DNA of 64,000 bases, from assembly GCA_905182985.1 (NCBI GenBank), contig CAJJDN010000006.1, forward strand, positions 707,169 to 771,168, given 5' to 3'. Source of the stretch: Paramecium sonneborni. Taxonomy: Eukaryota; Ciliophora; Oligohymenophorea; Peniculida; Parameciidae. Both the position numbers and the translations under genes were made by a program. Under the pieces are notes generated by a model, which was not told where the DNA came from, did no database searches, and worked only from the letters and a program-made list of their open reading frames with translations. Below are positions 1-13,138 of this stretch, piece after piece (position 1 is the first letter of the stretch; the number at the start of each line of letters is the position of its first letter).

Positions 1-3000
1 AAAATATTGCAATATTTTAAGAATAATTAAAGAGTTAATATAATTATAAAGGCATTATTATTGGAACCATTATCTACATATGATTTCTATATATAATTTT
101 TAGAACATTATTTTAAAAGATAAATCAATAAATTAAGAGAAACTGGAGAATAAATTGATTTTGATTCTATTGGAAATGAATTATGGGAATTTGCCCATAA
201 ATTGGCTAATGAAATGACATTTAATGGTTTGAGTTAAGTTCCTTTCTAACCAAGTGGATTAGTTTTTAAAAAGGAGAAAAAGGAATGGGAAGATGATTTT
301 TTTAATGATGATTGTCCAGAAGGTGTATACAAAAGATTATTTAGAAAATGCATACCTATTAGATAAAAAAGCGGAATCTATTCATTTAATCATAAATCTT
401 TGTAAGAATTTTTAGTAGCTAAATGGTTTATTGAATAATTAATCAAATTAGATTTATAAATTTAGGAATCATCGATTATCATTGATTAAGTTAAAGAAAA
501 ATAATTAATTAAATAGAATTTCTTTTAAAAATCTTGGAATTTCGATTATATGTAAGGCCCTATCAGATTTATTGTAAATAAAATATAATTTAATGAAGAA
601 TTAAAGTAAAAATTAATGAATTTAGTATTGTGTTCTAAATTTAGTAATGACTATATTGTTGGAAGTTCAAATAGTCTTTATTTATTAAACCTTTTAGATT
701 ATTAATTTATAGAAAAAGATTTCTCATAGATTAAAATTTAATAAGTAAATTTAATTAATGCTAACTTTTTCGGTTGTAATTTTAATGGATCTTAATTTAA
801 TCAAGTAAAATTATCAGGAGTAAATTTAAATAATGCAGAAATAAAGAATGCAACATGGTCTAATATATTGATTGATGAATTACCTAAATTAGAAACTAAT
901 TTTAGTTAAGTATTCTAAATCATGTATGTTTAAGAGAAAGATATTTTTCTAGTTCATGATAATTTATAACTTAAATAATATAATTTAAAAAATTTTTAAG
1001 AAGAAAAAAAATTAAACATTGATTTTAAGCCAAGATTTATGGTAGTATCAAATAATTAGGAAATGCTTGCAATGATGAATAAGAACGAGATTTTAATTTT
1101 TGATATTATCAACAATAAACAAATACAAAAATTAAATTTTGGAGATTGTTTTTCTTAATATAAGAATACATTAACATTTGGTCCAGATGATTAATCTATT
1201 ATCTTAGGAGGGAATGATGGAGCAGATGAAATGCAATTAACTATATAATATGAAGTTCCTGAAGAAAATAAAAGTCAAAATAGTAGACTAAAAAATCCAG
1301 CTAGGGCAAATAATTAAAGTAAAATGTAAGATGATAATTATAATGAGAATGAATAAATTTAAAATAATAATAACATTTAATAAGCTGAAAAAAAGAAAGT
1401 TATTAAGGTTTAACCTGATGTGATAGTAGCACCTGAGTAATTTAAAACTTTAACAGATAAAAAAGTGTATCAATTAAAATGTGCTAACAAAATAATAATA
1501 GCGTAACATGAAAAAACTTTTTCAATTAATTTAAATGAAAAAGATAATGGAAATAAACTAATTCATTAGGATAAAGAGTTAAATAAAATTGTATGTTCAG
1601 ACATAAATAGAGATTCAACTTTGATTGCTTTTGGTGGAGAAAAAGGAAAATTAATAGTATATAAAATTCCACAAATAGAATCATCTTTTAGTTTAATAGG
1701 TCATAAGGATAATGTTTCTCAAATTTAGTTTTCAACTGATGGGAAGCAATTAGTATCATGTTCTGATAAAACAATAAGATTATGGAATATTTAATAATAA
1801 TCTTAAATCAGTTAAACAAATTTTATTTTAATACCTTAAGTAAATTCATTATGTTTAGTCAATATTAATAATTCGACTTTGGCTTTAACAGGTTTTGCAG
1901 AAGGATTGGTATAATTATGGGATTTGGAAAATTCAGATTCTAAAATTGATGTAAATAAAGGACATTAAGCTGAAATAACTTGTGCTATATTTTCATTTGA
2001 TGGTAAATATATAATTTCAGGATCAGTGGATAGGGTGATAAAAATATGGAATACTAAAAATGGACTATAAGAAGGGTAAAATCTTATCAAACACAATTAA
2101 ACTATACTCTCTTTGGCCATATCTGATGATTCATAATTATTGTGTTCAGGAAGTTTAGATGGATATATATATCTATGGGATTTTCCTCGAAAGAAATTTT
2201 AAGATGAAATTAATCTTTTTGGAAGTTGGCCATTAAATATCAAAATTATAAAATATAATGATCAATTTCGAATTTTGACATAAACAAAGGAATCAATCGT
2301 TCAATTATGGTAAGAAAGTCTTTAGGAATATTATTTACTATATGATTATGCAGATGTAAATAAAAGAATTATTTCTGGTTCAGAAAGTAGATAATTACTT
2401 TTAGAATCCAAAAATTTTAATACTAGTGATAAAGTATATTATAATTTTACTGAAAATAAATTAAAAGATCATAAAATTACATCGATAGGAGCTAGTGTTG
2501 ATGGTTTAATTAAGTTATTAGGAACTGAAAAAGGAGAATTATTAATAATTAAACCTGATTGTAGTTCAGAATAAAAATCAATTTATTTTGATCAACCTAT
2601 TTCTATAATTAAAACTTTGAATTCAAAATATTTTCTTACAGTATCTTCTTTGAGTTTAAATTTGTGGAAATTTTCTGATTTTACTTCAAAAACTCTTTAA
2701 ACACAAAATAGAATATTAAGTGATATTTTAGTGGCTGGGGACTATTTCTTTTGTGCAGGAGATGTTATAGAAATTTGGGGAGTTTCATAATAATTCAAAG
2801 TATTAAAGAAAATAGCTTGTCCAAATAATACTGTATTATCAATTGCTTATGATTTAAAAACAAATTAAATTTATGCAGGAATGAAGAATGGTAGCTTAGT
2901 TATTGTGAATTAAATTATAGATTCATAAAAAAAAATAGATTTAGCTCATACTGGAGATATTAAAACTATTTAATGGTTATCGAAAAAAAATCTACTATTA

Positions 3001-6000
3001 ACTGGAGGAGATGATTTCAAACTTAAACTATGGAATTCAAATTTTGAGGTTATTAGAGAAGCCAGTCATAAATAAAGGATGCAAATTGGTCTGATATATT
3101 GATTGATTAATTACCTAAATTAGAAACTAATTTTCGTTAAGTATAGTAAATTATGTATGTTTAAGTAAAAGAAGTTTTTCTAGTTCATGATAATTCACAA
3201 CTTAAATAATATAATTTAAATAATTTTTATGAAGAAAAAAAATTAAACATTGATTTTAAGCCAAGATTTATGGTAGTATCAAATAATTAGGAAATGCTTG
3301 CAATGATGAATAAGAACGAGATTTTAATTTTTGATATTATCAACAATAAACAAATACAAAAATTAAATTTTGGAGATTGTTTTTCTTAATATAAGAATAC
3401 ATTAACATTTGGTCCAGATGATTAATCTATTATCTTAGGAGGGAATGATGGAGCAGATGAAATGCAATTAACTATATAATATGAAGTTCCTGAAGAAAAT
3501 AAAAGTCAAAATAGTAGACTAAAAAATCCAGCTAGGGCAAATAATTAAAGTAAAATGTAAGATGATAATTATAATGAGAATGAATAAATTTAAAATAATA
3601 ATAACATTTAATAAGCTGAAAAAAAGAAAGTTATTAAGGTTTAACCTGATGTGATAGTAGCACCTGAGTAATTTAAAACTTTAACAGATAAAAAAGTGTA
3701 TCAATTAAAATGTGCTAACAAAATAATAATAGCGTAACATGAAAAAACTTTTTCAATTAATTTAAATGAAAAAGATAATGGAAATAAACTAATTCATTAG
3801 GATAAAGAGTTAAATAAAATTGTATGTTCAGACATAAATAGAGATTCAACTTTGATTGCTTTTGGTGGAGAAAAAGGAAAATTAATAGTATTATTATCTC
3901 AATAAATATATTAAATTTTGTAGCATTGTATATAAAATTCCACAAATAGAATCATCTTTTAGTTTAATAGGTCATAAGGATAATGTTTCTCAAATTTAGT
4001 TTTCAACTGATGGGAAGCAATTAGTATCATGTTCTGATAAAACAATAAGATTATGGAATATTTAATAATAATCTTAAATCAGTTAAACAAATTTTATTTT
4101 AATACCTTAAGTAAATTCATTATGTTTAGTCAATATTAATAATTCGACTTTGGCTTTAACAGGTTTTGCAGAAGGATTGGTATAATTATGGGATTTGGAA
4201 AATTCAGATTCTAAAATTGATGTAAATAAAGGACATTAAGCTGAAATAACTTGTGCTATATTTTCATTTGATGGTAAATATATAATTTCAGGATCAGTGG
4301 ATAGGGTGATAAAAATATGGAATACTAAAAATGGACTATAAGAAGGGTAAAATCTTATCAAACACAATTAAACTATACTCTCTTTGGCCATATCTGATGA
4401 TTCATAATTATTGTGTTCAGGAAGTTTAGATGGATATATATATCTATGGGATTTTCCTCGAAAGAAATTTTAAGATGAAATTAATCTTTTTGGAAGTTGG
4501 CCATTAAATATCAAAATTATAAAATATAATGATCAATTTCGAATTTTGACATAAACAAAGGAATCAATCGTTCAATTATGGTAAGAAAGTCTTTAGGAAT
4601 ATTATTTACTATATGATTATGCAGATGTAAATAAAAGAATTATTTCTGGTTCAGAAAGTAGATAATTACTTTTAGAATCCAAAAATTTTAATACTAGTGA
4701 TAAAGTATATTATAATTTTACTGAAAATAAATTAAAAGATCATAAAATTACATCGATAGGAGCTAGTGTTGATGGTTTAATTAAGTTATTAGGAACTGAA
4801 AAAGGAGAATTATTAATAATTAAACCTGATTGTAGTTCAGAATAAAAATCAATTTATTTTGATCAACCTATTTCTATAATTAAAACTTTGAATTCAAAAT
4901 ATTTTCTTACAGTATCTTCTTTGAGTTTAAATTTGTGGAAATTTTCTGATTTTACTTCAAAAACTCTTTAAACACAAAATAGAATATTAAGTGATATTTT
5001 AGTGGCTGGGGACTATTTCTTTTGTGCAGGAGATGTTATAGAAATTTGGGGAGTTTCATAATAATTCAAAGTATTAAAGAAAATAGCTTGTCCAAATAAT
5101 ACTGTATTATCAATTGCTTATGATTTAAAAACAAATTAAATTTATGCAGGAATGAAGAATGGTAGCTTAGTTATTGTGAATTAAATTATAGATTCATAAA
5201 AAAAAATAGATTTAGCTCATACTGGAGATATTAAAACTATTTAATGGTTATCGAAAAAAAATCTACTATTAACTGGAGGAGATGATTTCAAACTTAAACT
5301 ATGGAATTCAAATTTTGAGGTTATTAGAGAAGCCAGTCTTTTTAATTCTCTATAGTAAACTTTTATTTCAAACAATGAAATTTACATGATTGTTTAAGAA
5401 GCAAATAAATTAAGTATTTGGGATTTAGAATAATTGGAATTAATTGAGGATATTGTAACCATTTAAAAGTAGGCTAAAGTTATTTTAATTAGAAATTCCT
5501 AATAAGTGTTTTGGACCAATGAATAATAAATTTCTATGATTCCTATCATGAATAAGAAAATTTAATCATCTTATATGTTGGAAAAACCATCTCATATTCC
5601 TGAATTCATTGAAACTACTGAAAATAATATAATTACAGCAGATAGAAAAGGAAATTTATTTATGTGGGATTTTGATGGTGAAAAAATTGGTGATAAAAAA
5701 ATGGACAAATATAATGAATTAAAATATATTCATTTATCTAATGATTAAACTAAGCTTGTTTTAGCATTTAAAAATCTTATTACTATTATTGATTTAAAAA
5801 ATTAATAGGAAATATTTAATAAAGATTATCAAAACTATGAAATAACAAGAGCATTATTTTTGTATAATAATGATTTAGTTATTGTCACTAATTCTACTTA
5901 ATCATAAGTTATAATATAATCAATTTAAGATTAAAAAAAAGAATTAATTATTGATAATCATATTGGTAAAACTTTGGGAGCCGCAACTCATAACCAATGC

Positions 6001-6186
6001 TTTTTAACTTATGGTTCTGATTAAGCAATCAGATATTATGTTGAATAATAATCATGCAAATTTGTTTTTTCATCATAACTTAGATTTGAATGTGAACGAG
6101 CCTAAATTTAAAACAGTAAGATTACATTCAAATCCAGAGTTGATCTTACAGTATTATTTAAGCAGAAAAAAGCTATTTTAGAATGA
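1..6186 (+). CDS. NACHT / pentapeptide / WD40-repeat protein, 5' partial and internally duplicated
   Basis: The frame is open from base 1, so the true start lies left of the window. The first ~140 codons read as the end of a NACHT-type NTPase module (motif FNHKSLQEFLVA, about residues 128-139). A pentapeptide-like stretch follows (ANFFGCNFNGSQF, LSGVNLNNAE, around bases 760-840), then many WD40 repeats with endings such as KTIRLWNI, GLVQLWDL and RVIKIWNT. Such proteins are STAND-type signal sensors or scaffolds in other organisms; the role here is inferred. The frame breaks at TGA 3100-3102, just past a tandem duplication junction, and again at a 40-bp insertion (3889-3928). The last stretch, frame 1 from about 3929, ends at TGA 6184-6186. 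Without the second copy the coding frame would run uninterrupted, so the real gene is probably about 1.3 kb shorter than this span or longer on the left. Certain about WD40, fairly sure about NACHT. Confidence 0.7.
841..3067 (+). repeat. internal tandem duplication, copy A
   Basis: Bases 841-3067 recur at 3072-5338, at an offset of 2231 bp before and 2271 bp after the 40-bp insertion in copy B. Copy A encodes the pentapeptide tail and WD40 repeats in one uninterrupted frame. It ends at GCCAGTC, the same heptamer that ends copy B at 5332-5338. Confidence 0.9.
3072..5338 (+). repeat. internal tandem duplication, copy B
   Basis: The first ~180 bp differ from copy A at many positions but still encode a related peptide in frame 3 (for example DANWSDILIDQL against NATWSNILIDEL). 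From about 3240 on, the lines I compared are identical to copy A apart from the insertion at 3889-3928. Divergent then identical sequence suggests a chimera of two paralogues, a gene conversion tract, or an assembly join. Confidence 0.88.
3889..3928 (+). mobile_element. 40-bp TA-bounded insertion, possible retained IES
   Basis: Copy A reads ...AATAGTATATAAAAT; copy B has exactly 40 extra bases between the two TA dinucleotides. Removing TA-to-TA restores the copy A sequence perfectly and restores the reading frame, as precise excision of a Paramecium internal eliminated sequence would. The ends (TATTATTA; TACAATGC on the other strand) match the known TAYAGYNR end consensus only in part. A length of 40 falls in the size range reported as depleted for Paramecium IESs. 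An intron reading (GTATT...TTTGTAG, 36 nt) does not rescue the frame. Confidence 0.5.
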
Positions 6187-6706
6187 AAAAATAAATTGTT
6201 ATATTTTTATATTAATAATTGCTTATATTAAAATGTAGGAATCTCATTTCATTAAATCTACTAAATGGAGAAAAAATTGTATCAGTATTATTATTAGTTA
6301 TCTATAATGAATTTTTGTATTTTATAAATAAATAAAATGAAACTCATTTATCTTTAGACAATTTGCCTATTATGAAATAAATATGAACACATCTTTCATA
6401 ACGATAAAAAAATAAAAATTCATCAATTCAATCAATTGAGTTTAAAAATAAAATTATTTTATTTTATTGTTTATTATTAGTAAAACTATATAGTTAAAAT
6501 TTAAAAATTAATTCGCACAATCAGTGAAAAAATAAGTGATGATGTTTTTGAAGGAGTATGTTGAACAATGTAAAATGAAATTAAATTATGATATATATTT
6601 AGTAAAATATATAGATATGAAATTTTAAGATTTATTATTAGATATGAAGATATCTGGAATAAGATTGATCGATTGATTTTATTATATTTTAACACTAACT
6701 TTGAAT
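6187..6706. other. convergent intergenic region
   Basis: This is AT-rich sequence between the stop of the WD40 gene and the stop of the minus-strand ORP gene. A short open stretch on the plus strand (about 6245-6390) could be a gene remnant, but I recognise nothing in it. No terminator or RNA gene is visible. Confidence 0.4.
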
Positions 6707-8111
6707 TCATTTTTTCTATTTCTTTTATTTTTCATTTTGTTCTCTAAGTTTTCTGTCATTTCTTTATATGTTTTCAAGAAGCTCTTTATTTTTTTAAGCC
6801 ATAGGAATATCTCCTGCTTTCAAAGATTATAAATCAGATCGGTTCTTATGATCACTTTCAAGTGGCTATTTCTCCATTTTAATTTTGAATGGAACTACAT
6901 ATCTATAATCCCAATATCTGACATTGTCAAAATTAATGAAACCAATATATGTTCCAAATACTGTTGAAACTTTTTATCCTTTACATGTGATATCTGCTTG
7001 GAAATAATCAGAAGTTCTAAATTTAGTCTATACAATTACTTCTTTTTAACTTTTCCTATATCAATAATGCATTAAAGTCCATTTGCTTTATCTTAAAATG
7101 TAATTTTATTAATTGATTCTTATCTCAATTAACCAAAGAAGGTACCACTATAAAGTTCATTTGGAAAATCAAAATCAATCTTTTATCCATCATTGAATTC
7201 AATTGATCGTTTTCCTTTATTAATAATCTAATATAGAAATAAGTGTAGTATACTGTCACAGAATTTAATCCTGCTCTTCCTTCAACCAAATAATATCCAT
7301 AATATTTGTACTTTTTATTAGGTCCATAAACTAAAAAATAACTTACAGGTGGATGATGCATAATTTATTCACAATATATCTAAGTTCCATCATTATATGA
7401 TGCTTGTAAAGTTTCACCTAATATTGGATTAAGCTAAATTAATTTTAATCATACAGGTTTTAAAAATGTATTGGTCCAAAAAAATGATGATAATGTTGCT
7501 GTAATAACTAATTTAAATCTTTCCAAAAAATCTGGAGTCATTGTTGCCTTTGTTATATATAATGGAAATATTGAGGCTCATATAATTAAAATTTATTACT
7601 TCCATGAACAGCTGTTTCCAATGCAGTTTTAGGAATCATAACTCTAATAGGAAAACTTACTTTTGTAAGATTCAGAGATCCTGATAAGATTTTTTTACCT
7701 ATTTACTTAACCATTTCTTTTCCAACACTTCTTGCTTTACTTACTACTTTTTTATCAGCACAAATTCTTCCTCCTTTTTCATATCCTTCAACATGACGAA
7801 TTTCATCATCATTTGGAAAATTTTTTAAATTGAGTACCACTTAAAGCATTTCATCTCCTGATAGATCCAAATAACCAATATATTCCAATTTATCAGGATC
7901 AGCAATTCCTTCATTCTCTTTATCCTATTCTTAAACTTAAGCTATTGGATCAAATCCTTTCTCTTCTAATTCTTTATCCTCATTTGTAACAACTTAAGTA
8001 TCATCCTATTAATTTTTATAATTTTTTAACCTCAACAAAATCACTTTCATCTTTTTCCTCTTATTATGGCTAATTTGTTTCAGGCTTCTTTTTTTTGAAC
8101 CAACTAAGCAT
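6707..8111 (-). CDS. oxysterol-binding-protein-related lipid transfer protein
   Basis: Spliced length 1287 nt, 428 aa, no PH domain. The protein starts MLSWFKKKKPE, then an acidic linker, then the ORD lipid-binding domain. Two family signatures are clear: KPLNPILGET, formed exactly across an intron, and EQIMHHPPVS, the OSBP fingerprint. The domain continues through LYSGTFFGQL to a charged C-terminus (PLESDHKNR, then a Lys/Gln tail). Known family members exchange sterols or PI4P at membrane contact sites; the specific ligand here is not predictable. Introns: 8006-8030, 7577-7599, 7434-7454, 7228-7253 and 7017-7039 (21-26 nt); removing them leaves a multiple of three. The ATG at 8111 is the only in-frame candidate before the conserved region. 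A PI4-kinase gene lies elsewhere in the window, but no linkage is implied. Confidence 0.92.
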
Positions 8112-8244
8112 TTTTTTATGGCAAATAATTTAAAATAAAAATTTATTAGTCAATAAAATAATCAAATATAATAATATACTATAACTACTCTTTCAATAAC
8201 ATCTTTTAATATTAGATTTATTTATATATACTTTTAATAATAGT

Positions 8245-9942
8245 TCATATAAAGTCTTAAAGTTGTTATTTATAGTAATTATCCTATTCTGATAATTTAT
8301 TTAAAATCTATTTTATATACTCTTTTAATTAAAACTTTGAATCAGGTATTTTATCAAAACTAGTCTTTGCAAAATAATTTAGCCACTCAATTTATTCATC
8401 TGGTTTTAATTTTAATTTTTTTGCTCTTTGTTATAAAATAAATTCTCGTTCTTAGAATTTCTTTTCAATATTTATAAGTTCAGTTTTCAAATCAGACAGC
8501 TTTTACTTATTAAAGGAAGAAAAGTTTGTTTGAGCATCTATGCTTTCTTAATAACTGGATTCTGTAGATATATATGATAAACGCTTTTTTTTTTTAAGAA
8601 GTTCGTCTGTCTCATCTAATGATTAACAATTATCAGAAAAATCATTTTTTAATGTTATCAACTAGTTTTCGTAATTTTAATCAGATTATTACTTGAATTC
8701 ACAAGAATTATTTTATTTTAAACTATTTTATTGTTCTTCACTTTATTCTAGTAATTCACTATCTAAGATTTACTTCTTTAAATTAGAATCAATTTAAATC
8801 TCTTTATTATATTTCATATTCTTCAATAAATTTATAAACTTACTTTTAATTATCTTGTATTCAATTTCAAATTAAAAATACCATAAAGGATATTAATTTT
8901 TTAAATATGCAAGTTCTAGATGATCTATACAAATTGAGTATTCTGATTTTTATTATTAATCCTCTACAAAAGGTTTCTAAATCAATAATCTCTTCTCATA
9001 TTTAAAATTTTTTCTATGTCCTATCCAATGAACATTATATTCATTAATATTAACATCTAAAGCATAAATCACATACTAATAAATAAGAATTTAATTGTCA
9101 CTTTTTAGCAAACTTTAAAAATTATTATTTAACTTATTTTAAACATCATCAGAAAGCATGATTTAACACCAAAATCTCATCATATATCCTATTACCTAAA
9201 AAAAAGGGTATTATTTAAACTGATTAATGAAATTAAACTAGTTTTTATACATCTGTTACATAATATTTACATAAATTTCATACTTCTTTGCAAAAGTATT
9301 CATGATTCTTTAAAAATACTAATAGAGGTTGAGATAAAGTTAAATGTTTTCTTTACAATCGTTACTTTGATTTTCAAGAAAGAGTTTCTTAAAGTTGATA
9401 CAATAATGAACAGCCTTATAAAACATTTTAAAGCATTTTCGAATTATTACATTTTCAGGTATTTTTTGTTCTTTGAAATAATCAACAACACACCATTTTA
9501 AACAAATTAAAGTTTGAAGATCTTCTTTATTTCTAATTTCTTAATCAAAATTATTGTTTTTAAGCTTTTCAGAAATATGAATATTTTAAATAAACTTTGT
9601 TTAAGCTATCGCCGATTAGAACCATGTAGAAACAATATTTGATAAAGGATCATTAAAATGTATAATTTAGGGTTCATACTTAATATCTTTTTGTTTGATT
9701 TTGCTTAAAATAAAATTATTCAATGGAAGTTCATTTTCTCTTTAAGAATTGATATTCGATTTTCCAAATTTATTTAAAATATTCTAATCACCAGGTTCAA
9801 TTTTGATTTCCTGTTGTTTTTTATTTAATTACAAAGATATATTTTACTAATCATCCTAAATTGTCTAGTTTATATTTTAATAGTTCTAACTTGCTGTAGG
9901 TTCTTATTCATCAGCATAGCACCAGCAAATCTGATTTCCCAT
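8245..9942 (-). CDS. unknown protein with N-myristoylation/palmitoylation signal
   Basis: Uninterrupted 566-codon frame (565 aa), no introns. It begins MGNQICWCYADEQ: Gly2 plus Cys6 and Cys8 is a classic N-myristoylation site with adjacent palmitoylatable cysteines, so membrane attachment is inferred. The middle (about residues 110-340) is mostly helical with aromatic and Cys-containing segments (LICLKWCVVDYFKEQ, KCFKMFYKAVHYC). The last ~150 residues are Ser/Gln/Glu-rich, with a Lys-rich stretch near RAKKLKLKPDEQIEWL. I do not recognise a family. Its ATG lies only 7 bp after the stop of the upstream, frame-broken kinase; the frames differ, so it is not a simple continuation. Confidence 0.75.
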
Positions 9943-9949
9943 TTATAAT

Positions 9950-11001
9950 TCAATATAGAATTTAATTTTTTTGATTATTAAAATGAAATAATTTATAGAA
10001 TTTAGATGTTATTTTTTCCGGCTTATATGGTTTACATCTAGTCTCTTTTGCTGTGATGTTCTCTTTTTACATTAATTAAGCATTCTTTCGAAATTAATTG
10101 ACTTTAATTAACAAATCTTTTAAACTTAATCTTGATTCTTCATCTACTACTAGCATTTTCAAAACTAAATACTAAAGCAATTTATTTTCTACTGACATCA
10201 ATTAGTTTAAATGTAATTAGCTATTATTAGTAAGAAATGATACTTTTCAACTTTGTTTCAATATCTTTTAATAAATCTTAAGCGTTATAGCCCCTAAAAG
10301 GTAACTATCGTCCTTTCAACAATTCATATAATAGAATACCTAGAGAAAAATATCTGTTTTGGGAGAATAAACTTGTTGTTTCAGTAATTAAAAAGATTAA
10401 TAGCACGGAGTTCCCAAAATACTATTCATTAGTTTCTTTGATTATTATATTATTGATTTTCCTCATCAATATCACTCAAAAATTTAGACAATCCGAAATC
10501 TGAAAGTTTATACTTGCCATTATGGATTAATACATTCTCAAGTTTTATATCTCTATGAATAATATTCTTAGAATATAAATAATTTAAAGAGTCAATAATA
10601 TCCTAAAATACCTCTTGAGCCAATTTTTCATATTTTTACTAGTAAATCTTTGGGCATGAGTATATTGATTAGAGTTCTATAATCCTTTTTTTTAGTTGCC
10701 ACCATTACAATACTCCATGAAAATGTAGATAATTTTGCCATCAAAATATGAATGGGTCATTTTTACCAATATTCAAATTATCCAAAGTACTCATTATAGA
10801 TAATTCTCGATCAACAAGTTATTTAAGCTTTCTTTAGTTATTCTGACTCTATGATAATGATCTACTTATCTCAAGATTTTACATTATTTTACAAGCAAAC
10901 TCTTGATTTAATTCATTTTAAGTCAAATAAACACTTCCAAATCCGCCTTTACCTAACAGAATGCTTTTATTGATTGTATAATTTAAAACACATTAGTGCA
11001 T
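9950..11001 (-). pseudogene. protein kinase with several frame breaks
   Basis: Kinase landmarks occur in order: LLGKGGFGSVYL (glycine loop), FACKIM (VAIK lysine), MEYCNGG (hinge), [10 protein letters not shown] (catalytic loop), DFGLSK, GTPCYQS, DIFSLGILLYEL and a subdomain XI-like LKMLVVDEESRLS. They lie in different frames. Breaks occur near 10766 (extra G), 10690 (A8 run), 10390-10440 and 10345 (T5 run). A normal 25-nt intron (GTCAG...TTTAG, near 10175-10200) explains only one further shift. Either the gene is decaying or the assembly has single-base errors here. The start (MHQCVLN, 11001) and stop (9950) are as expected for a ~340-aa kinase. The neighbouring genes splice cleanly, which favours decay. 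Confidence 0.65.
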
Positions 11002-11048
11002 GCTTTTAAATTTTATAAATTAAAGTTTTATGAAAATATAAAAAGCAA

Positions 11049-12376
<1,328 letters not shown>

Positions 12377-12419
12377 ATATTTTGTGGAATTTTATTAGAA
12401 AAAATATTATTTTATTTAA
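12377..12419. promoter_or_regulatory. 43-bp divergent intergenic promoter
   Basis: The ATGs of the AAA gene (minus, 12376) and the zinc-finger gene (plus, 12420) are 43 bp apart, so this AT-rich segment must contain both 5' UTRs and the promoter elements. No defined box can be named. The segment is preserved in the duplicate at 17671-17713. Confidence 0.55.
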
Positions 12420-13138
12420 ATGTCTAATAATGAATAAGCTAAAAGAAGAAGATCCAAAAGAGGAGAAATAAAAGGAGATTTCAAATGTACATCTGATGGA
12501 TGTGGAAAAGAATACTTGAGTTATCCAGCTTTATATACTCATATCAAGTCAAAACATGGGGCTGGATATTTAAAAAATATGTTAAGGCCAAAAGCAGTCG
12601 GCAGTAGAGGAAGACCAAGAAGAGATGAAGTATGCTTTTATATAATCTAGTTGAAGCAAAATAATTTCAAAGTATGTTTTAATTTTTATTTAGTGATGGT
12701 TTGAAAAATAAAATTCATTTCGTATTTAAATTTATTGAATCTAAAAAGGGTAATAAAATTGAAAATGATTCTTTTATGAACACTTTTGTGAATGTCTTAA
12801 AAAGAAATGAACACATTTATGAAGTTGAAAATAATATTATAAAAATTGGATGTGATGAAACTATATGTCTCTTTATCAAAGAATTATCATACACACTTAA
12901 TTTAAGATTTTTATAAGAAATATCATATTTTCTGTTATGTTTTAGAAATTATATACTTAACAATAATCTTATGAATATTGCTCAATTATAATTTGGTCAT
13001 TTGATGAATAATTTTATGGAGGAAAAAATTAATTAGTTTAATGAAACATTATTATAATAGTATTATTCAGAACTTCAAGATTAAGATAAGTAAATATTAG
13101 ATATATCATAGATTATTATTAAAAAGTGCTAAAAGTGA
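12420..13138 (+). pseudogene. C2H2 zinc-finger gene, deleted copy
   Basis: Same start and finger (CTSDGCGKEY...HIKSKHG) and the same first intron (12630-12650) as the copy at 17714. Compared with that copy, 125 bp of exon 2 are missing (124 bp plus one G). After normal splicing of the second intron the frame meets TGA at once. The downstream exon (from about 12701) keeps near-complete identity but is out of frame. It is best read as a recently disabled copy. Confidence 0.8.

Noticed and set aside
3888..3923. 36-nt intron reading of the insertion in WD40 copy B
   Set aside because: Splicing it leaves CATTG behind, stays out of frame with copy A and meets TGA soon after. TA-to-TA excision fits exactly.
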